Source: JAJFUV01 sp964561215 (lineage in GTDB: Bacteria > Acidobacteriota > Terriglobia > Bryobacterales > Bryobacteraceae). Taken from it: a stretch of DNA of 64,000 bases. The position numbers and the translations under genes are program-made. Shown piece by piece: positions 47,857-57,694 of this stretch. The DNA lies in assembly GCA_964561215.1 (NCBI GenBank), contig CAZLOS010000006.1:1-64000 (forward strand), in the 5' to 3' direction. Position 1 is the first letter of the stretch, and each line of letters begins with the position of its first letter. The notes beneath the pieces are model-generated. The model ran no database searches. It was given only the letters and a program-made list of their open reading frames with translations, and was not told the DNA's origin.

Positions 47857-48248
47857 GCACGCCGCCCGTACCGCCGCATAAGCATCACAGTCCCGGTTTT
47901 CTCGCCCTGGTTAACGACGCGAAGACGCGCGTCCGCGAGATTGATATCGAACAGTTCAAGCGCATGAGGAAGGCCGGCGAGAAGTTCCTGCTCGTCGACG
48001 TGCGCGAAGAAAGCGAGTTTGCCGCCGGGCACGCCGCCGGCGCCGTGCATCTCGGCAAGGGCATCATCGAACGCGACATCGAGACCCTTGTGCCGGATAG
48101 GTCGGCCTGCCTGGTGCTCTATTGCGGCGGAGGATTCCGCTCCGCCCTGGCCGGCGACAATCTGCGGAAGATGAGCTATACGAACGTCATTTCGCTCGAT
48201 GGAGGCTGGAGGGCCTACGTGGGCGCAAACCTCCCCGTCGAGCGCTGA
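47853..48248 (+). CDS. Rhodanese-like domain protein
   Basis: 131 residues, a single rhodanese domain: LLVDVREESEFAAGHAAGAVHL, then the active-site loop YCGGGFRSA with the persulfide Cys (about residue 90), and a closing LDGGWRAYVG. It carries sulfane sulfur in the cytoplasm; the acceptor is unknown. It overlaps murA by four bases (ATGA) and ends the murQ-murA run. It converges on the NYN gene with 31 bases between. Confidence 0.9.
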
Positions 48249-48279
48249 TGCGGGCACGAATGTAAGCGGGGGCCCAGGG

Positions 48280-49587
48280 TTAAACCATGGGCCCGATGTG
48301 AACCGGAGCTTTCTTGCGCCGAGGCCGCGGCGTCCGCTTGGCGGCCGTTGAGCCTCCGGTCTTCGAGCCGGCCTTACGGCGCGTGGCTTTCTTGCGAGGC
48401 TTCGGCGGCTCGTCGACCGGAATAGCCGTGGGCTGTCCTTCCACGATAGGCTGCGGCTCGTCGGGCGGGGCCTCTTCTTCTTCCGCGGGGGCGGGCGCTT
48501 CCTCCGGCAACGCCGGCGGATAGAATTCCGCGCCCAGGTGCACCAGCAAGCCCTTTTCCTCGTCCGGCTCAATGCGCACAAGCAGCTTGTCCTGGGCGAA
48601 GTTGAGCAGCTCGGCGAATTCCTGGAAGCCGTAGTGGGTCGGATCGAACTGCGGATTCACCTCCCGCACCCACGCCGCCAAGTCGTCGGCGAGCACGCCG
48701 CTGTCCATCTCGATGCGGTGCGTCTCCAGCACATCCCTGAGCGTCGACAAAGCCTCGGCCGGATCCGCGACAGGCGTCTCGGGTTCCGCCGAGGGCTTCC
48801 GCCGGATGAGGTAGCGGCCTTCGCTGCCGCTCAGCTCTATATAGCCGGCGTTGCGCATCTTCTCGACGAAATCCGAAAAGCTTCCCGCGCCGTACGCCCT
48901 CTCGCTGAATCGCGAGTCGAGCTGCAGCATTGTCGACTTGAGCAGTCCGAGCTGCGGCTGCACGGAGCGGCGCTCGAGTACCTGCAAGGCCCTCTCCACC
49001 AGGGGCATGGCCTGGGCCAGGTCGAGCGGCGCGGGCTTCTGCCGCGGCGGGCGCTGGGATGGTTGTTGTTGCTGCTGCTGATGCTGCGAGCCGCGCGAAC
49101 TCTTGTGCTGCGGGACATCATCGTCCAGCAGCGACTCGTAGCTGATGAACTCGTGGCAATTCTGCTGCAGAATCGTGCTGGTGAACGCCTTGCCTCCCAC
49201 CACGAACACGGTCTTGCCGTAGGATTTCAGCTTGTTCACCAGCGGAATGAAATCGCTGTCGCCGCTCACAATGGCGAAAGCCGTTACGTTGGAGTGAGTG
49301 AAAGCCATCTCCAGCGCGTCGAGCGCAAGGTTGATATCGGCTCCGTTCTTGTCGCCGCGCGGAGACGGAATGCGCTGCACCATCTGGACGGCGTTCTCCG
49401 CCATGCTGCGCGTGGCCGCTTCGCATCGCCCCCAATTGGCGTAAGCCAACTTGGAAACGATGTCGCCACGTTCTTTCAGCGCATTGAGCGCCACCGAAAC
49501 ATCGAATTCCCGTCGCAGCGTCGATTTCACGCCGATTTCGATGTTGTCAAAATCCACGAATACCGCGATGTTGAGTCTTTCTTGCAT
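48280..49587 (-). CDS. NYN-domain (LabA-like) protein with LOTUS/OST-HTH domains
   Basis: 435 residues from the ATG at 49587 (AGGAAGG ribosome site). Residues 1-155 are a PIN-like NYN nuclease domain with acidic residues VFVDFDNIEIG, KNGADINLALDAL and VSGDSDFIPLV. A Gln-rich linker follows (HQQQQQQPSQ). Two winged-helix modules of LOTUS/OST-HTH type come next (about 195-270 and 285-345), then a Pro/Glu and Lys/Arg-rich tail (RKKATRRKAG). The combination suggests an RNA-binding ribonuclease. The 286 bases between this start and the GH29 remnant contain nothing I recognise. Confidence 0.85.
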   Translation of the reverse strand: MQERLNIAVFVDFDNIEIGVKSTLRREFDVSVALNALKERGDIVSKLAYANWGRCEAATRSMAENAVQMVQRIPSPRGDKNGADINLALDALEMAFTHSNVTAFAIVSGDSDFIPLVNKLKSYGKTVFVVGGKAFTSTILQQNCHEFISYESLLDDDVPQHKSSRGSQHQQQQQQPSQRPPRQKPAPLDLAQAMPLVERALQVLERRSVQPQLGLLKSTMLQLDSRFSERAYGAGSFSDFVEKMRNAGYIELSGSEGRYLIRRKPSAEPETPVADPAEALSTLRDVLETHRIEMDSGVLADDLAAWVREVNPQFDPTHYGFQEFAELLNFAQDKLLVRIEPDEEKGLLVHLGAEFYPPALPEEAPAPAEEEEAPPDEPQPIVEGQPTAIPVDEPPKPRKKATRRKAGSKTGGSTAAKRTPRPRRKKAPVHIGPMV

Positions 49588-49873
49588 CGCCTTCCTCTCT
49601 TCTTTGCCCGCGTGTTCACGAGTGCCGCGCGGATCCTCCGCGTGGCCTTGCGACGCGCACTCTTCAGGATGAGAATTCATCTATCGGGCGGCGACAATCC
49701 CAATCGAGCGGCGGTTTCCGCGCCCGCTTCCACGCCGCACTGGCGGAGAGCACATCCATCGCACATTGGCTGTGCGCGCTCCGGCGGCTGGGACGTCGCA
49801 ATCGGTGGATCACACCCCATCCACCACAACCATTGTAACGTGAGCGGGGCCGTTTGGTTTCAAGTATCAGGTG

Positions 49874-50200
49874 TCACCAGGTCACCGCCACGACGTCGTC
49901 ATTCGCAGTGAAGTCGTCCTTGGCGGGGATCAACAGGATTCCATCCTCCTCGGGGCGCCCCGCTACGGCTTTCCCCGTGCGCAGCAGCACGGCCGACTTT
50001 GGCGCGCCGGGCCGCCTCCAACCACCGATCCGGATCGTGGTTCCGCGGATCGAACTGGTCGGCCAGGGCGTTATACTTTTTCGGCGGCCAGTACAGGTTT
50101 GGAGCGTTCATGTTCTTGAACATGCTCCAACCGATTTCAGCTTCCGCCGCACTGCCGGGCTCGCTGCGGCGAGCGACTGCATGAAGTTGCGTCGTCGCAT
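49874..50200 (-). pseudogene. GH29 alpha-L-fucosidase remnant with two internal deletions
   Basis: Reading leftwards from 50200: a ribosome site GGAGAG, a start with Tat signal MRRRNFMQSLAAAS, a jump to EAEIGWSMFKNMNAPNLYWP (residues ~45-60 of the intact enzyme) with a frame change, then on to WLEAARRA. A second jump lands in the last 45 residues (PKSAVLLRTG, DDFTANDDVVAVTW). About 300 codons, including the catalytic Asp, are gone. The final ~130 bases are almost identical to the end of the fucosidase gene at 22910. It lies just downstream of, and in line with, the GH38-like gene. Confidence 0.9.
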
Positions 50201-50210
50201 GAACTCTCCA

Positions 50211-52832
50211 CTAGTAGTCTGGTTTGCCGGGATAGCCTTTCAAGTCCAATCGCCTGCGATACGCATCCAGCTTGCCGGGCGGGATTACGGCGTCCCATGC
50301 GCGGATGGCGGGGGGCACGGCCACTCTCTTAGCGGTCGGGAAGCGCAGCGTGACAATCTGCTGCGGCTTCACGCCGAAGCGATACGTACCGGCGTTGCCG
50401 CGAAGCGCTTGCGCGTGCTCTCCCATCAGGTTTGTGCGGCGCGCGCTGTTGTGCGGGATCTTCAGGCAAACCTCGGCCTCGCCCGCCTCGCCATTCGATT
50501 CCGCCAGACGCACCTCGATGTCGTCGCCGACCCTCCGCATGGCTTCGACAATGACGTTTGCGGAGGTTTTCAGGAAGCTCCGCTCACTGCCGACAATCCG
50601 GCCCACTTGCGCGATCGCAGGCGAGTTGAACTCCCAGGCGTGGCGTGCGATGCGAGACTGTTGCCAGGTCCCCGCGTGCGGCCAGATGGCGTAGGAAAAC
50701 CTGCGCACGCCCTGGCCGGCCAGCGCCTCGTTGGGAAGGCCGCGATAGCTGCTTTGCGCATTCACCAGCGCCAGCGTGATGGTGTGGCCTTCGAACTCGT
50801 GACAGGTGAGGCCGCGATCGAACAGCGCCAGGCCACCGCCCGCCGCGAAGGTGTAGTCGGACCAGCGCACGCTGGGAGCCAAGGCATCGGAAAAACCGTA
50901 GAGCTTCTGATCGGCCGCCAGGAAGTAATCGAGCGGCCGCGCGACATGGCGCGGGTCTACGGTACTGAAACCGTACGGGATGCCACGAGTGCGTTCCACC
51001 ACCGGCGGGAGTGGAAAGTCCGCTGTCACCAGCGTGTCGGGCGAGTGCAGATCGATGGTGGTGTCGAAATCGATGCGCGGGTAGCCGTCGTAAAGCGTGA
51101 TGCGGCGCTCGACCCTGGAGCCGCCGATGAAGCCGGAACTCGCCACCAACGTGGTGGCAACCGGACCTCGCGCCACCTTCCACTTCACCGTGTAGTTTGA
51201 GCTGTTGTCCACGATCTTGCGCCTGGCACGCTGCGCCATCCAGTTGGCCGGATCCTTGACGACCCCCGCCACGCTCTCCGCCTGGATGACATTTGCCGGA
51301 CCGCCAAGGTATTCCTTGCCGCTGGTACGGTCGCGCAGGCTGACAATGGCGCCGGTCACACGGTCGAACTTCACCGTATAGAACTTGGTCGCTATCGTAT
51401 CTTCGAACGGAACCTCGGCCGGTGCCGGCACAGCGCCGGACTCGAGTGGGACGGACCGGACGCCGGTGGAAGGCTGACGCACCACGCAAATTGACCGTTC
51501 GTCGCGAGCCTGGCAGCCGAGTCCAACCGGGCGAGTGCCGGGTGGGGTGGCGATCTCGATGGGATCGTCGCGATCCCAATTCAGAGGATTAAAGAGGGCG
51601 ATGCCGCGGCCATCGCGCGTGAACGCGCTCAAGCCATCGCTGAGGATCTTTCCGGCGTTGCGGTCGACGTAATCGAACCGGTCCTGTGCGTTCCAATGCT
51701 GGGCGCTGAAGAAGGGTGCGCCCGCGCCGGCTCCCCACAGAATGTTGCGATCCATGTTCATCAGCATCATGAGCCAGGCGTTGTAGAACGTCACGGAGGG
51801 GTACGGCGCGCCGGCATCGAGGCTGCTCGCGGCCGAGAGCATTTCCGCAGCTTGAAGCGCATGCTCCGAGCGGCGATAGCGGCCCTTGACTTCGGGCATG
51901 TTCATCCAGAACGCGTTGTAACTGCGGGCCGCGTCGCCCATGTATTCGGCCAGACGCGTCGTGCCTAGCCGCACCTCTTGCTTGAGCGCGTCCACGTAAG
52001 CGCCCGGAACGGCAAAGCGGAGGCGCATATCCGGGTAGCGACGCCGCCAGGTCTCGATCAACTCACTCGGATAGGATTCCCGCCTGGGCGCCAGGCTGTA
52101 ATCGCCGCCACCCACCGGAACGAAAATGCTCGCCTGGCTGGGGCTGAACTGACGATCCTGCTCGAAAAACTCGCGCATTTTCTGCATCCCGGCATCGGTG
52201 AGCGGCTCCGCGGTCTTAAATATGCGGCTGGTGGAGGCGTAACCGCGGCCCAGGCAGACGGCCAGTGTGCGGCTGCCGTCTGCCGAGCGCCACCAGAAGG
52301 CCGATTTCGGAGCGGGATTGTTGCGCGAGAAGAAGAGCGCCTCCAGTCCCAGGCCGCTCACGATCTGCGGCATCTGCCGGTGCACGCCGCAGACGTCGAT
52401 CATCCAACTGAAGCGCGGACGTTTGCCAAAGACCTCATCGTACCAGCGCAGGCCGAGGACGCCCATCTGCACCAGGGCTTCGCCGCCGGAGAGGTTGACG
52501 GTCGGTTCGAGGAAAAAGCCGTTGACCAACTCCAGGCGGCCTTCCTTTACCTGGCTCTGGAGCTGCGCCATGCGCTCCGGCGCGAATTGCATCAGCACCA
52601 TCAGGTTGGGAACCTCGGAAAACGCCATGGCGTAATTGGCATCCGCCGCCACGCGGTCCATGTGGCTCAAGTAGTTGTTCACCACGTGGCTGCGTTCGGA
52701 GTCGAAATCCACCAGCCAGCCGCTTACCGTACCGTGTGTGTTGGGCGCCAGGTACACGGTCAATGGACGCGGGCCGGCGCCCCACACCGCCACCACGCAA
52801 AGAACGATGCAGCAAATGATCCTGCGTGCCAT
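50211..52832 (-). CDS. Secreted GH38-like alpha-mannosidase family protein
   Basis: 873 residues from the ATG at 52832; a GTG three codons earlier overlaps the upstream fucosidase stop (GTGA) and is also possible. Signal peptide ARRIICCIVLCVVAVWGA. The N-terminal (beta/alpha) domain carries blocks like those of GH38 (NTHGTVSGWLVDFDSE; WMIDVCGVHRQMPQIVSGLGL, with Asp in the nucleophile position). Beta-rich C-terminal domains follow. The first zinc-site motif (usually HxHxD) is altered to NTHGT, so activity is uncertain. Coupled to the GH29 gene upstream in one operon. Confidence 0.7.
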   Translation of the reverse strand: MARRIICCIVLCVVAVWGAGPRPLTVYLAPNTHGTVSGWLVDFDSERSHVVNNYLSHMDRVAADANYAMAFSEVPNLMVLMQFAPERMAQLQSQVKEGRLELVNGFFLEPTVNLSGGEALVQMGVLGLRWYDEVFGKRPRFSWMIDVCGVHRQMPQIVSGLGLEALFFSRNNPAPKSAFWWRSADGSRTLAVCLGRGYASTSRIFKTAEPLTDAGMQKMREFFEQDRQFSPSQASIFVPVGGGDYSLAPRRESYPSELIETWRRRYPDMRLRFAVPGAYVDALKQEVRLGTTRLAEYMGDAARSYNAFWMNMPEVKGRYRRSEHALQAAEMLSAASSLDAGAPYPSVTFYNAWLMMLMNMDRNILWGAGAGAPFFSAQHWNAQDRFDYVDRNAGKILSDGLSAFTRDGRGIALFNPLNWDRDDPIEIATPPGTRPVGLGCQARDERSICVVRQPSTGVRSVPLESGAVPAPAEVPFEDTIATKFYTVKFDRVTGAIVSLRDRTSGKEYLGGPANVIQAESVAGVVKDPANWMAQRARRKIVDNSSNYTVKWKVARGPVATTLVASSGFIGGSRVERRITLYDGYPRIDFDTTIDLHSPDTLVTADFPLPPVVERTRGIPYGFSTVDPRHVARPLDYFLAADQKLYGFSDALAPSVRWSDYTFAAGGGLALFDRGLTCHEFEGHTITLALVNAQSSYRGLPNEALAGQGVRRFSYAIWPHAGTWQQSRIARHAWEFNSPAIAQVGRIVGSERSFLKTSANVIVEAMRRVGDDIEVRLAESNGEAGEAEVCLKIPHNSARRTNLMGEHAQALRGNAGTYRFGVKPQQIVTLRFPTAKRVAVPPAIRAWDAVIPPGKLDAYRRRLDLKGYPGKPDY

Positions 52833-52837
52833 CTTTG

Positions 52838-54214
52838 TCACCAGGTCACGGCCACGACATCGTCAAGCGATGTGAAATCGCTTTGGGCAGGAGTGAGCAC
52901 CACGTTCTCTGCTTCCCTGGTCCAGGGTATTGCTTTGCCCGTCCGAAGCATGGCGGCGGACTTCGGTGCCGCCACTCCTTTAAGCGTGGCGCAACGCTGG
53001 TTGGCCGTCAGGAAATGCACGAACCACGTGTTGCCTTTTATCGTCACGGGGGTGTCCACGCGGTCCGGGTACGGCCCGGCCTCAACTTCGTAGATCGAAA
53101 CGGCGCCGTGCTTCATCCAGGCGGCCATCTCGTCGCAGATGGCATAGTAAGCCGGTGGCATGCTGCCGTCGCCCATCGGGCCGAAATCGGGGAGGTAATT
53201 GCCTCCCCAGGCCCGGTCGCGCGCCAGGCGCTCGATCAGGTGCGGGCCCGGCTTGCAGACCGCCTTGGGGCCGCGGTAGCTCCACCCCAGGCAGATCTGC
53301 TCGCACTGCTCCCAATCGCCCGGAGGCCGGTGCGCCGGATCCTTGGCTTCGAGGTCGGTGTTGTAATCGCCCAGCGTTTTCGTGCCGCGCCAGGTCACAT
53401 AACGATCGTTCTGCACGATCTTGGGCTGCAGCTTGCGAACGTAGTCTTCCATTTCGCGGCCGTGGATGTCGACATCGTCGCGCCAGTCGTAGCCGTCCCA
53501 CCACAGCAGGTCGATCTGACCGTAGTTGGTCAGCAGTTCGGTGACCTGCCCTTTCACGTAAGCGTAGAACTGTTCGAAGTACTTCTTCTGAAGCTCCTTG
53601 ATCGGCATGTCCACCCATTTCGGCTGGCCATAACGGGTGGGGAAGGTGTAGAGGAAGTTCGGGTCGCGCCGCGGGAAACTCTTGTGCGGCCAGCCCTTGG
53701 GGCAGTAATTCCAATCGGCGGGGCAATAGTAGAACCCGACCTTCAGTCCGTGCTTGCGGCAGGCCTCCACGTACGGCCGCACCAGGTCGCGGCCATTCAT
53801 TTTCTGTTTGACGCCGAACTCGCCATAGTTACTCGGCCAGAGCGTGTAGCCGTCGCAATGTTTCACGGTAAGCACCGCATAACGGAAGCCGGCGCGTGCG
53901 GCGGCCGCCATCCACTTGTCCGGATTGTAGTTGCGAGGATTGAACCGGTCGGCTAACGCGTTGTATTTCTCCGGCGGCCAGAAGACGTTGGGCGGGTTCA
54001 TGCTCTTGTACATACCCCAGCCGATTTCGACTTCTCCGACGCTGCAGGGCCCCCAATGGATGAACAGGCCCAGCGCGGCTTTGTGAAACCACGGTTGGAT
54101 GTTTCCCTTGCGCACCGCGCCGGCTTTCTCGTAAGGATTCTGGGCGAAGGCCGAAAGACTCATGCCGGTAGCCAGGCTCTCAAGCAGACGACGGCGATTC
54201 ATGGTTGTGTTCAT
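52838..54214 (-). CDS. Alpha-L-fucosidase, GH29, Tat-exported (second copy)
   Basis: 458 residues from the ATG at 54214, fixed by GAGAGG six bases upstream. Tat signal NRRRLLESLATGMSLSAFA. Barrel motifs GLFIHWGPCSVGEVEIGWG and IDLLWWDGYDW, with the nucleophile Asp. It resembles the 22910 enzyme throughout but is clearly diverged. The frame remains open upstream into a TonB-receptor remnant, so a fused 980-residue product is formally possible, but the ribosome site and signal peptide argue for separate translation. The GH38-like gene follows with overlap. Confidence 0.88.
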   Translation of the reverse strand: MNTTMNRRRLLESLATGMSLSAFAQNPYEKAGAVRKGNIQPWFHKAALGLFIHWGPCSVGEVEIGWGMYKSMNPPNVFWPPEKYNALADRFNPRNYNPDKWMAAAARAGFRYAVLTVKHCDGYTLWPSNYGEFGVKQKMNGRDLVRPYVEACRKHGLKVGFYYCPADWNYCPKGWPHKSFPRRDPNFLYTFPTRYGQPKWVDMPIKELQKKYFEQFYAYVKGQVTELLTNYGQIDLLWWDGYDWRDDVDIHGREMEDYVRKLQPKIVQNDRYVTWRGTKTLGDYNTDLEAKDPAHRPPGDWEQCEQICLGWSYRGPKAVCKPGPHLIERLARDRAWGGNYLPDFGPMGDGSMPPAYYAICDEMAAWMKHGAVSIYEVEAGPYPDRVDTPVTIKGNTWFVHFLTANQRCATLKGVAAPKSAAMLRTGKAIPWTREAENVVLTPAQSDFTSLDDVVAVTW

Positions 54215-55671
54215 GCGAGACCTCTCAATTTTAAGAAAGGCCGCCGGCGCGCTGAAACACGGAGTGTTGAATGCGTTGAACGCTTCCGCGCGAAGTTCCA
54301 GCTTGCTCCGGTCGCCCTTCAACGGGAATTGCCGGAAGAGGGACAGGTCGAAGTTCCTCATCCAGTCCGCACGCATTACGTTGCGTCCCACGTTGCCGAA
54401 AGTATAAGCGGTAGGCACGACAAAGGCCTGGGTATTGAACCACGCCGCCGTCGACCGACTGCTGAGATGCCAGTCGCCCACGACATTCGGCCGGAGATAG
54501 TTGGTGTTGCCGGTGTTGGCCAGATCGCCTGTCACAGTCAGATTAAACGGCGCGCCCGAGGGCAACAGGGCGATGCCGTTGAACTGCCAGTTGCCAATGA
54601 TGCAGTCGGCGGCCTTGTTGCCCGTTTGAAGGGCTTTGCCTGTGCCGAAGGGAAGTTGGTAAACCCAGCTCGCCGAGAACACGTTCTTCAGATCGAAGCC
54701 GGACAAGCTCCTATCTCCCCTGATATTGTATGGATTCTGCACCGAATAATCCTCGGCGCCGAAGAATCCGGACGAGCCGCTGTCGATCGACTTCGACCAG
54801 GTGTAAGAGAAGCGGTAGGTGAGCCCGTGCGTGAACCGGCCGTCGGTCATCAACTGCAGCGACTGGTAACTCGCATTGCCCCAAGGTCGCGTGTAGTTCT
54901 GGGGAACGATGTAAGGGTACGGATACCGAAGACTGGGCGTTCCCGATCCCGGAGTGGTGGCGACGTTATACAAGCCGCCCACGTCGAGCCGGTGGGTAGC
55001 CGAGCCGACGTACGTAGCGCTCAGTACTGTCGAACTGCCCACCTGGTGCTGGATGCCGAAGTTGTATTGAACCGAGTAAGCGTTCTTCCAGTCCGGAGCC
55101 AGATAGTAGCCGGTGACCAGGAAAGGCGTCGCCTTCCACTGGTCCTGAATGTACATACCCATCACGCCGCCCCACCGCATGGTCTCAATGGTGTTGCGAC
55201 GGCCAGCCGTGTCGGGCAGACCGAGCAGGTACGATGCGAGCGCGCTGCCGGTTGTGCCGGTCGACTGCGGAGCGGACGTCTGGAGTGTCGTAAACGTGGC
55301 TTGGGCCAGTGCGATGTTCAGTTGGTTGTCGGTCGAGGCCAGATCCCAGCCCGCCTTGATGATGTGCGAGCCGTGGATCTTCGAGAAGTTCACCTTGTAC
55401 TGCTTGTCGTCGGACGGCCGGTTGTAAACGTAGTATCCGCCGTTGCTGAACCAGTCGATCACGTTCATCGAAGGATCGATCCGCTTCCCTTCGATGAAGT
55501 TGCTGGTCATGCTGTCGGCGAAACCCTGTTGCTTGAAGAAACTCGTGTCGACGGTGGTGAAGTTCCGATCCAGGGGGGTCACGAACTTGGAGGTGCCGAA
55601 CTGCGCCTGCAAGACGCTGCTCGCGCCGAACGTGTGCACGTAACTCATGCCAATGTTTCTGGCCCGGCGAT
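54215..55671 (-). pseudogene. TonB-dependent receptor (Oar-like) remnant
   Basis: The frame encodes pieces of an acidobacterial carboxypeptidase-regulatory/TonB receptor: IGMSYVHTFGASSVLQAQFG, SALASYLLGLP, GMYIQDQWKATPFL. It then jumps to APDWKNAYSVQYNFGIQHQ, leaving out an estimated 150-200 residues, and continues to LRAEAFNAFNTPCFSAP. The plug and N-terminal half are missing, and the last strands after 'FNAFNTP' are lost. The frame has no stop before the fucosidase. The left end lies at the GH29 ribosome site and the right end abuts the lacI-family stop, so the deletions removed both termini. Confidence 0.85.
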
Positions 55672-55674
55672 CGC

Positions 55675-56808
55675 CTAAACCGATTTGGAACCGGGACCCC
55701 TTGTCCCACTCCCACCTGCATCGGACAAACCGGAGCGCACACCTCTGCGCGCCGTGTTCCCCCCCCTTTCCCGCTCGCATGCCCCCCGAGGACGCCGGGT
55801 AGACTCGCGTTCGACCAGATTGAGCGGGATGAAGATATCGGCCGGGCGTAACGAACCACCGGACTCGATCAGTTGCAGCAGTATCTCAGCCGCTTTCGCG
55901 CCCATGGCAGCCGGGCTCTGATCCACAGTGGTAAGAGGCACGCGCAACAGATCGCTGTAGTGAACGTTTCCCGCACCGACGACGGCTACATCCTGGGGTA
56001 CGCGTAGCCCCACGTCTAGCGCGGCTTTGATCGCGTTGGCCGCGATCGGATCATTGAAACAAAACACCCCGTCCGGCCGGGGCCGGATCGAGAGCAGTTG
56101 GCGCATCGCCTGGTACGCCGCCATATCCACCGACTCCGTACCAGCCCGGGCGGTGTCGACGATCAGGCGCGGAACGAATTTTCGATCGTGCGCCTCCAGG
56201 GCCTGCAGATAGCCTTCGAGACGCCCAGGACCCGTCGCAATACTCATGCAACTGATGTGCGCCACATGCTGGCAGCCTATATTGAGCAGGTGCTCGGTCG
56301 CGAGCCGGCCGAGTGCCGGATTGTCGATTCCTACGAAATGCGCCTTGACGTCGGGGTAGCGGCGGTCCAACAAAACGAAGGGCACTTCCCGGCGTTGAAG
56401 CTCTTCAAAAAGCGAGAGATCGTCCTGCGATTGCGCCGAGGCGATCACCAGCCCGTCCACTCGCCTCGCCAGCAGCAGCTCCACCGCCTGCCGCTCGGTC
56501 GCCGGATCCTCCTCGGAATCGGCCAGCAACAGCGTGTACTGTTTGGATTGGACCTGCCTGGTCACTCCGTGGGCGATCTCCGCGAAGAAGGAGTGCATTA
56601 GTTCGGGGATCACCAGGCCGATGGCTTTGCTGCGGCCCACGCTGAGCCCGCGCGCCAGGAGATTCGGCTGATAGTTCAGTTCGCGGACACACTCCAGCAC
56701 GCGCTGGCGGGTCGCCTCGCTGATGTCCTTGTGACCCTTGAGGGCCTTGCAGACGGCAGCCGTGGAGATCCCCAGCCGGTTTGCCACATCTCGAAGACGT
56801 ACCGGCAT
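55675..56808 (-). CDS. LacI family transcriptional regulator
   Basis: 377 residues. The N-terminal helix-turn-helix (VRLRDVANRLGISTAAVCKAL, residues 3-23) and hinge (YQPNLLARGL) precede a periplasmic-binding-like sensor domain (SKAIGLVIPELMHSFFAEI). The usual end of the family (NLVERESTRRP) is followed by about 40 low-complexity residues, suggesting that the original stop was lost in the deletion that brought the TonB remnant close. It probably represses the glycan operon to its left and itself. Promoter and operator lie at 56888-56936. Confidence 0.9.
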   Translation of the reverse strand: MPVRLRDVANRLGISTAAVCKALKGHKDISEATRQRVLECVRELNYQPNLLARGLSVGRSKAIGLVIPELMHSFFAEIAHGVTRQVQSKQYTLLLADSEEDPATERQAVELLLARRVDGLVIASAQSQDDLSLFEELQRREVPFVLLDRRYPDVKAHFVGIDNPALGRLATEHLLNIGCQHVAHISCMSIATGPGRLEGYLQALEAHDRKFVPRLIVDTARAGTESVDMAAYQAMRQLLSIRPRPDGVFCFNDPIAANAIKAALDVGLRVPQDVAVVGAGNVHYSDLLRVPLTTVDQSPAAMGAKAAEILLQLIESGGSLRPADIFIPLNLVERESTRRPRGACERERGGNTARRGVRSGLSDAGGSGTRGPGSKSV

Positions 56809-56887
56809 AATGGCCTGGCGCGACGACGCACCCCTCCAGCGTGAGCAAAACGGGTAGATTTTGGCGTCCTGCTCGTTCCACCCGCAC

Positions 56888-56936
56888 TAAACCGATTAAG
56901 TGGATAAATTATAAGCGACCGCAAAGCTACCGTCAA
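56888..56936 (-). promoter_or_regulatory. Promoter with overlapping LacI-type operator for the lacI-family gene
   Basis: On the minus strand TTGACG (56936-56931), a 17-base spacer and TATAAT (56913-56908) form a near-consensus sigma-70 promoter. Just downstream, at the expected start site, lies the imperfect palindrome TTAATCGGTTTA (56899-56888), centred on CG like LacI-family operators. The position predicts autorepression. Confidence 0.75.
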
Positions 56937-57050
56937 GAGTTTTTTGAGGATCCGGATGCAGATTTTTGGCGGTCGCCCAGGACCGCGGCGAGCAAGCTGC
57001 CGGGAGCGCGCCGGGCTTCCGGGAGCCGCGGCCACGTTCAAGGCGGTGCC

Positions 57051-57694
57051 TTACCGAATCTCGTCGGAACCGTGCCGGACGACCAACTCTCCAGAGGAAA
57101 GATCGCCGAACACTTCCGTCAGCCCAGCTTGGCTTGCGCCTGGCCGTACGCCAACCCATTCCGCGCGGCCATTCTTTACGCGGATCACGAACACGCGCTC
57201 GGACGTGCGGACCACGCTGGTAGCCGGAACCAGCATCACCCGCTCGCCGGAATGCGCGATGCGGGCGACAGGCGCCTCGAAAGTGCGAGTGGGGAAGGCC
57301 GCCACCCGGAAGGGCACTCTGATGCCGATGCGGCGGCCTCCTTTAGACGGTTGCAAGTGCTCTCCGCCGCGACGACTTTCGCTTTCGCCTCCGCGACAGC
57401 CGATTCACAGGCACGCACCTTGGCTTCCGCTTCGCCGGCCCGCGCCTCCATTTCCGGTGCGGTGAGGGAGACCAACGAATCGCCCTGCCGAACCAGGCTT
57501 CCGCGATCCACCAGAACTTTCTCGACAAATCCCGGAACCCGGGCGCGCAGGCCGACACACTGAAAAGGCGGGATTTCGCCGCTGAGTTTTATGCTCCGGT
57601 CAAGAGTGCCCGATTCGACCTTGACCACCTGGACGGTTCGTGCAAACACGGCACACGCGCTCACAAAGATGAGCAGGAGTCTACCGGGGTTCAT
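57051..57694 (-). pseudogene. RND periplasmic adaptor remnant
   Basis: An intact start (MNPGRLLLIFVSACAVFA) and lipoyl/hairpin half (VPGFVEKVLVDRGSLVRQGD; EAEAKVRACESAVAEAKAK) occupy 57694 to about 57350. A frameshift near 57350 then joins to barrel pieces (AAFPTRTFEAPVARIAHS, VMLVPATSVVRTSERVFVI), with further sequence missing between. The end GDLSSGELVVRHGSDEIR is the normal adaptor C-terminus. The gene is dead or heavily shortened. Its start lies within the end of the permease remnant, so the two once formed an operon. Confidence 0.82.
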
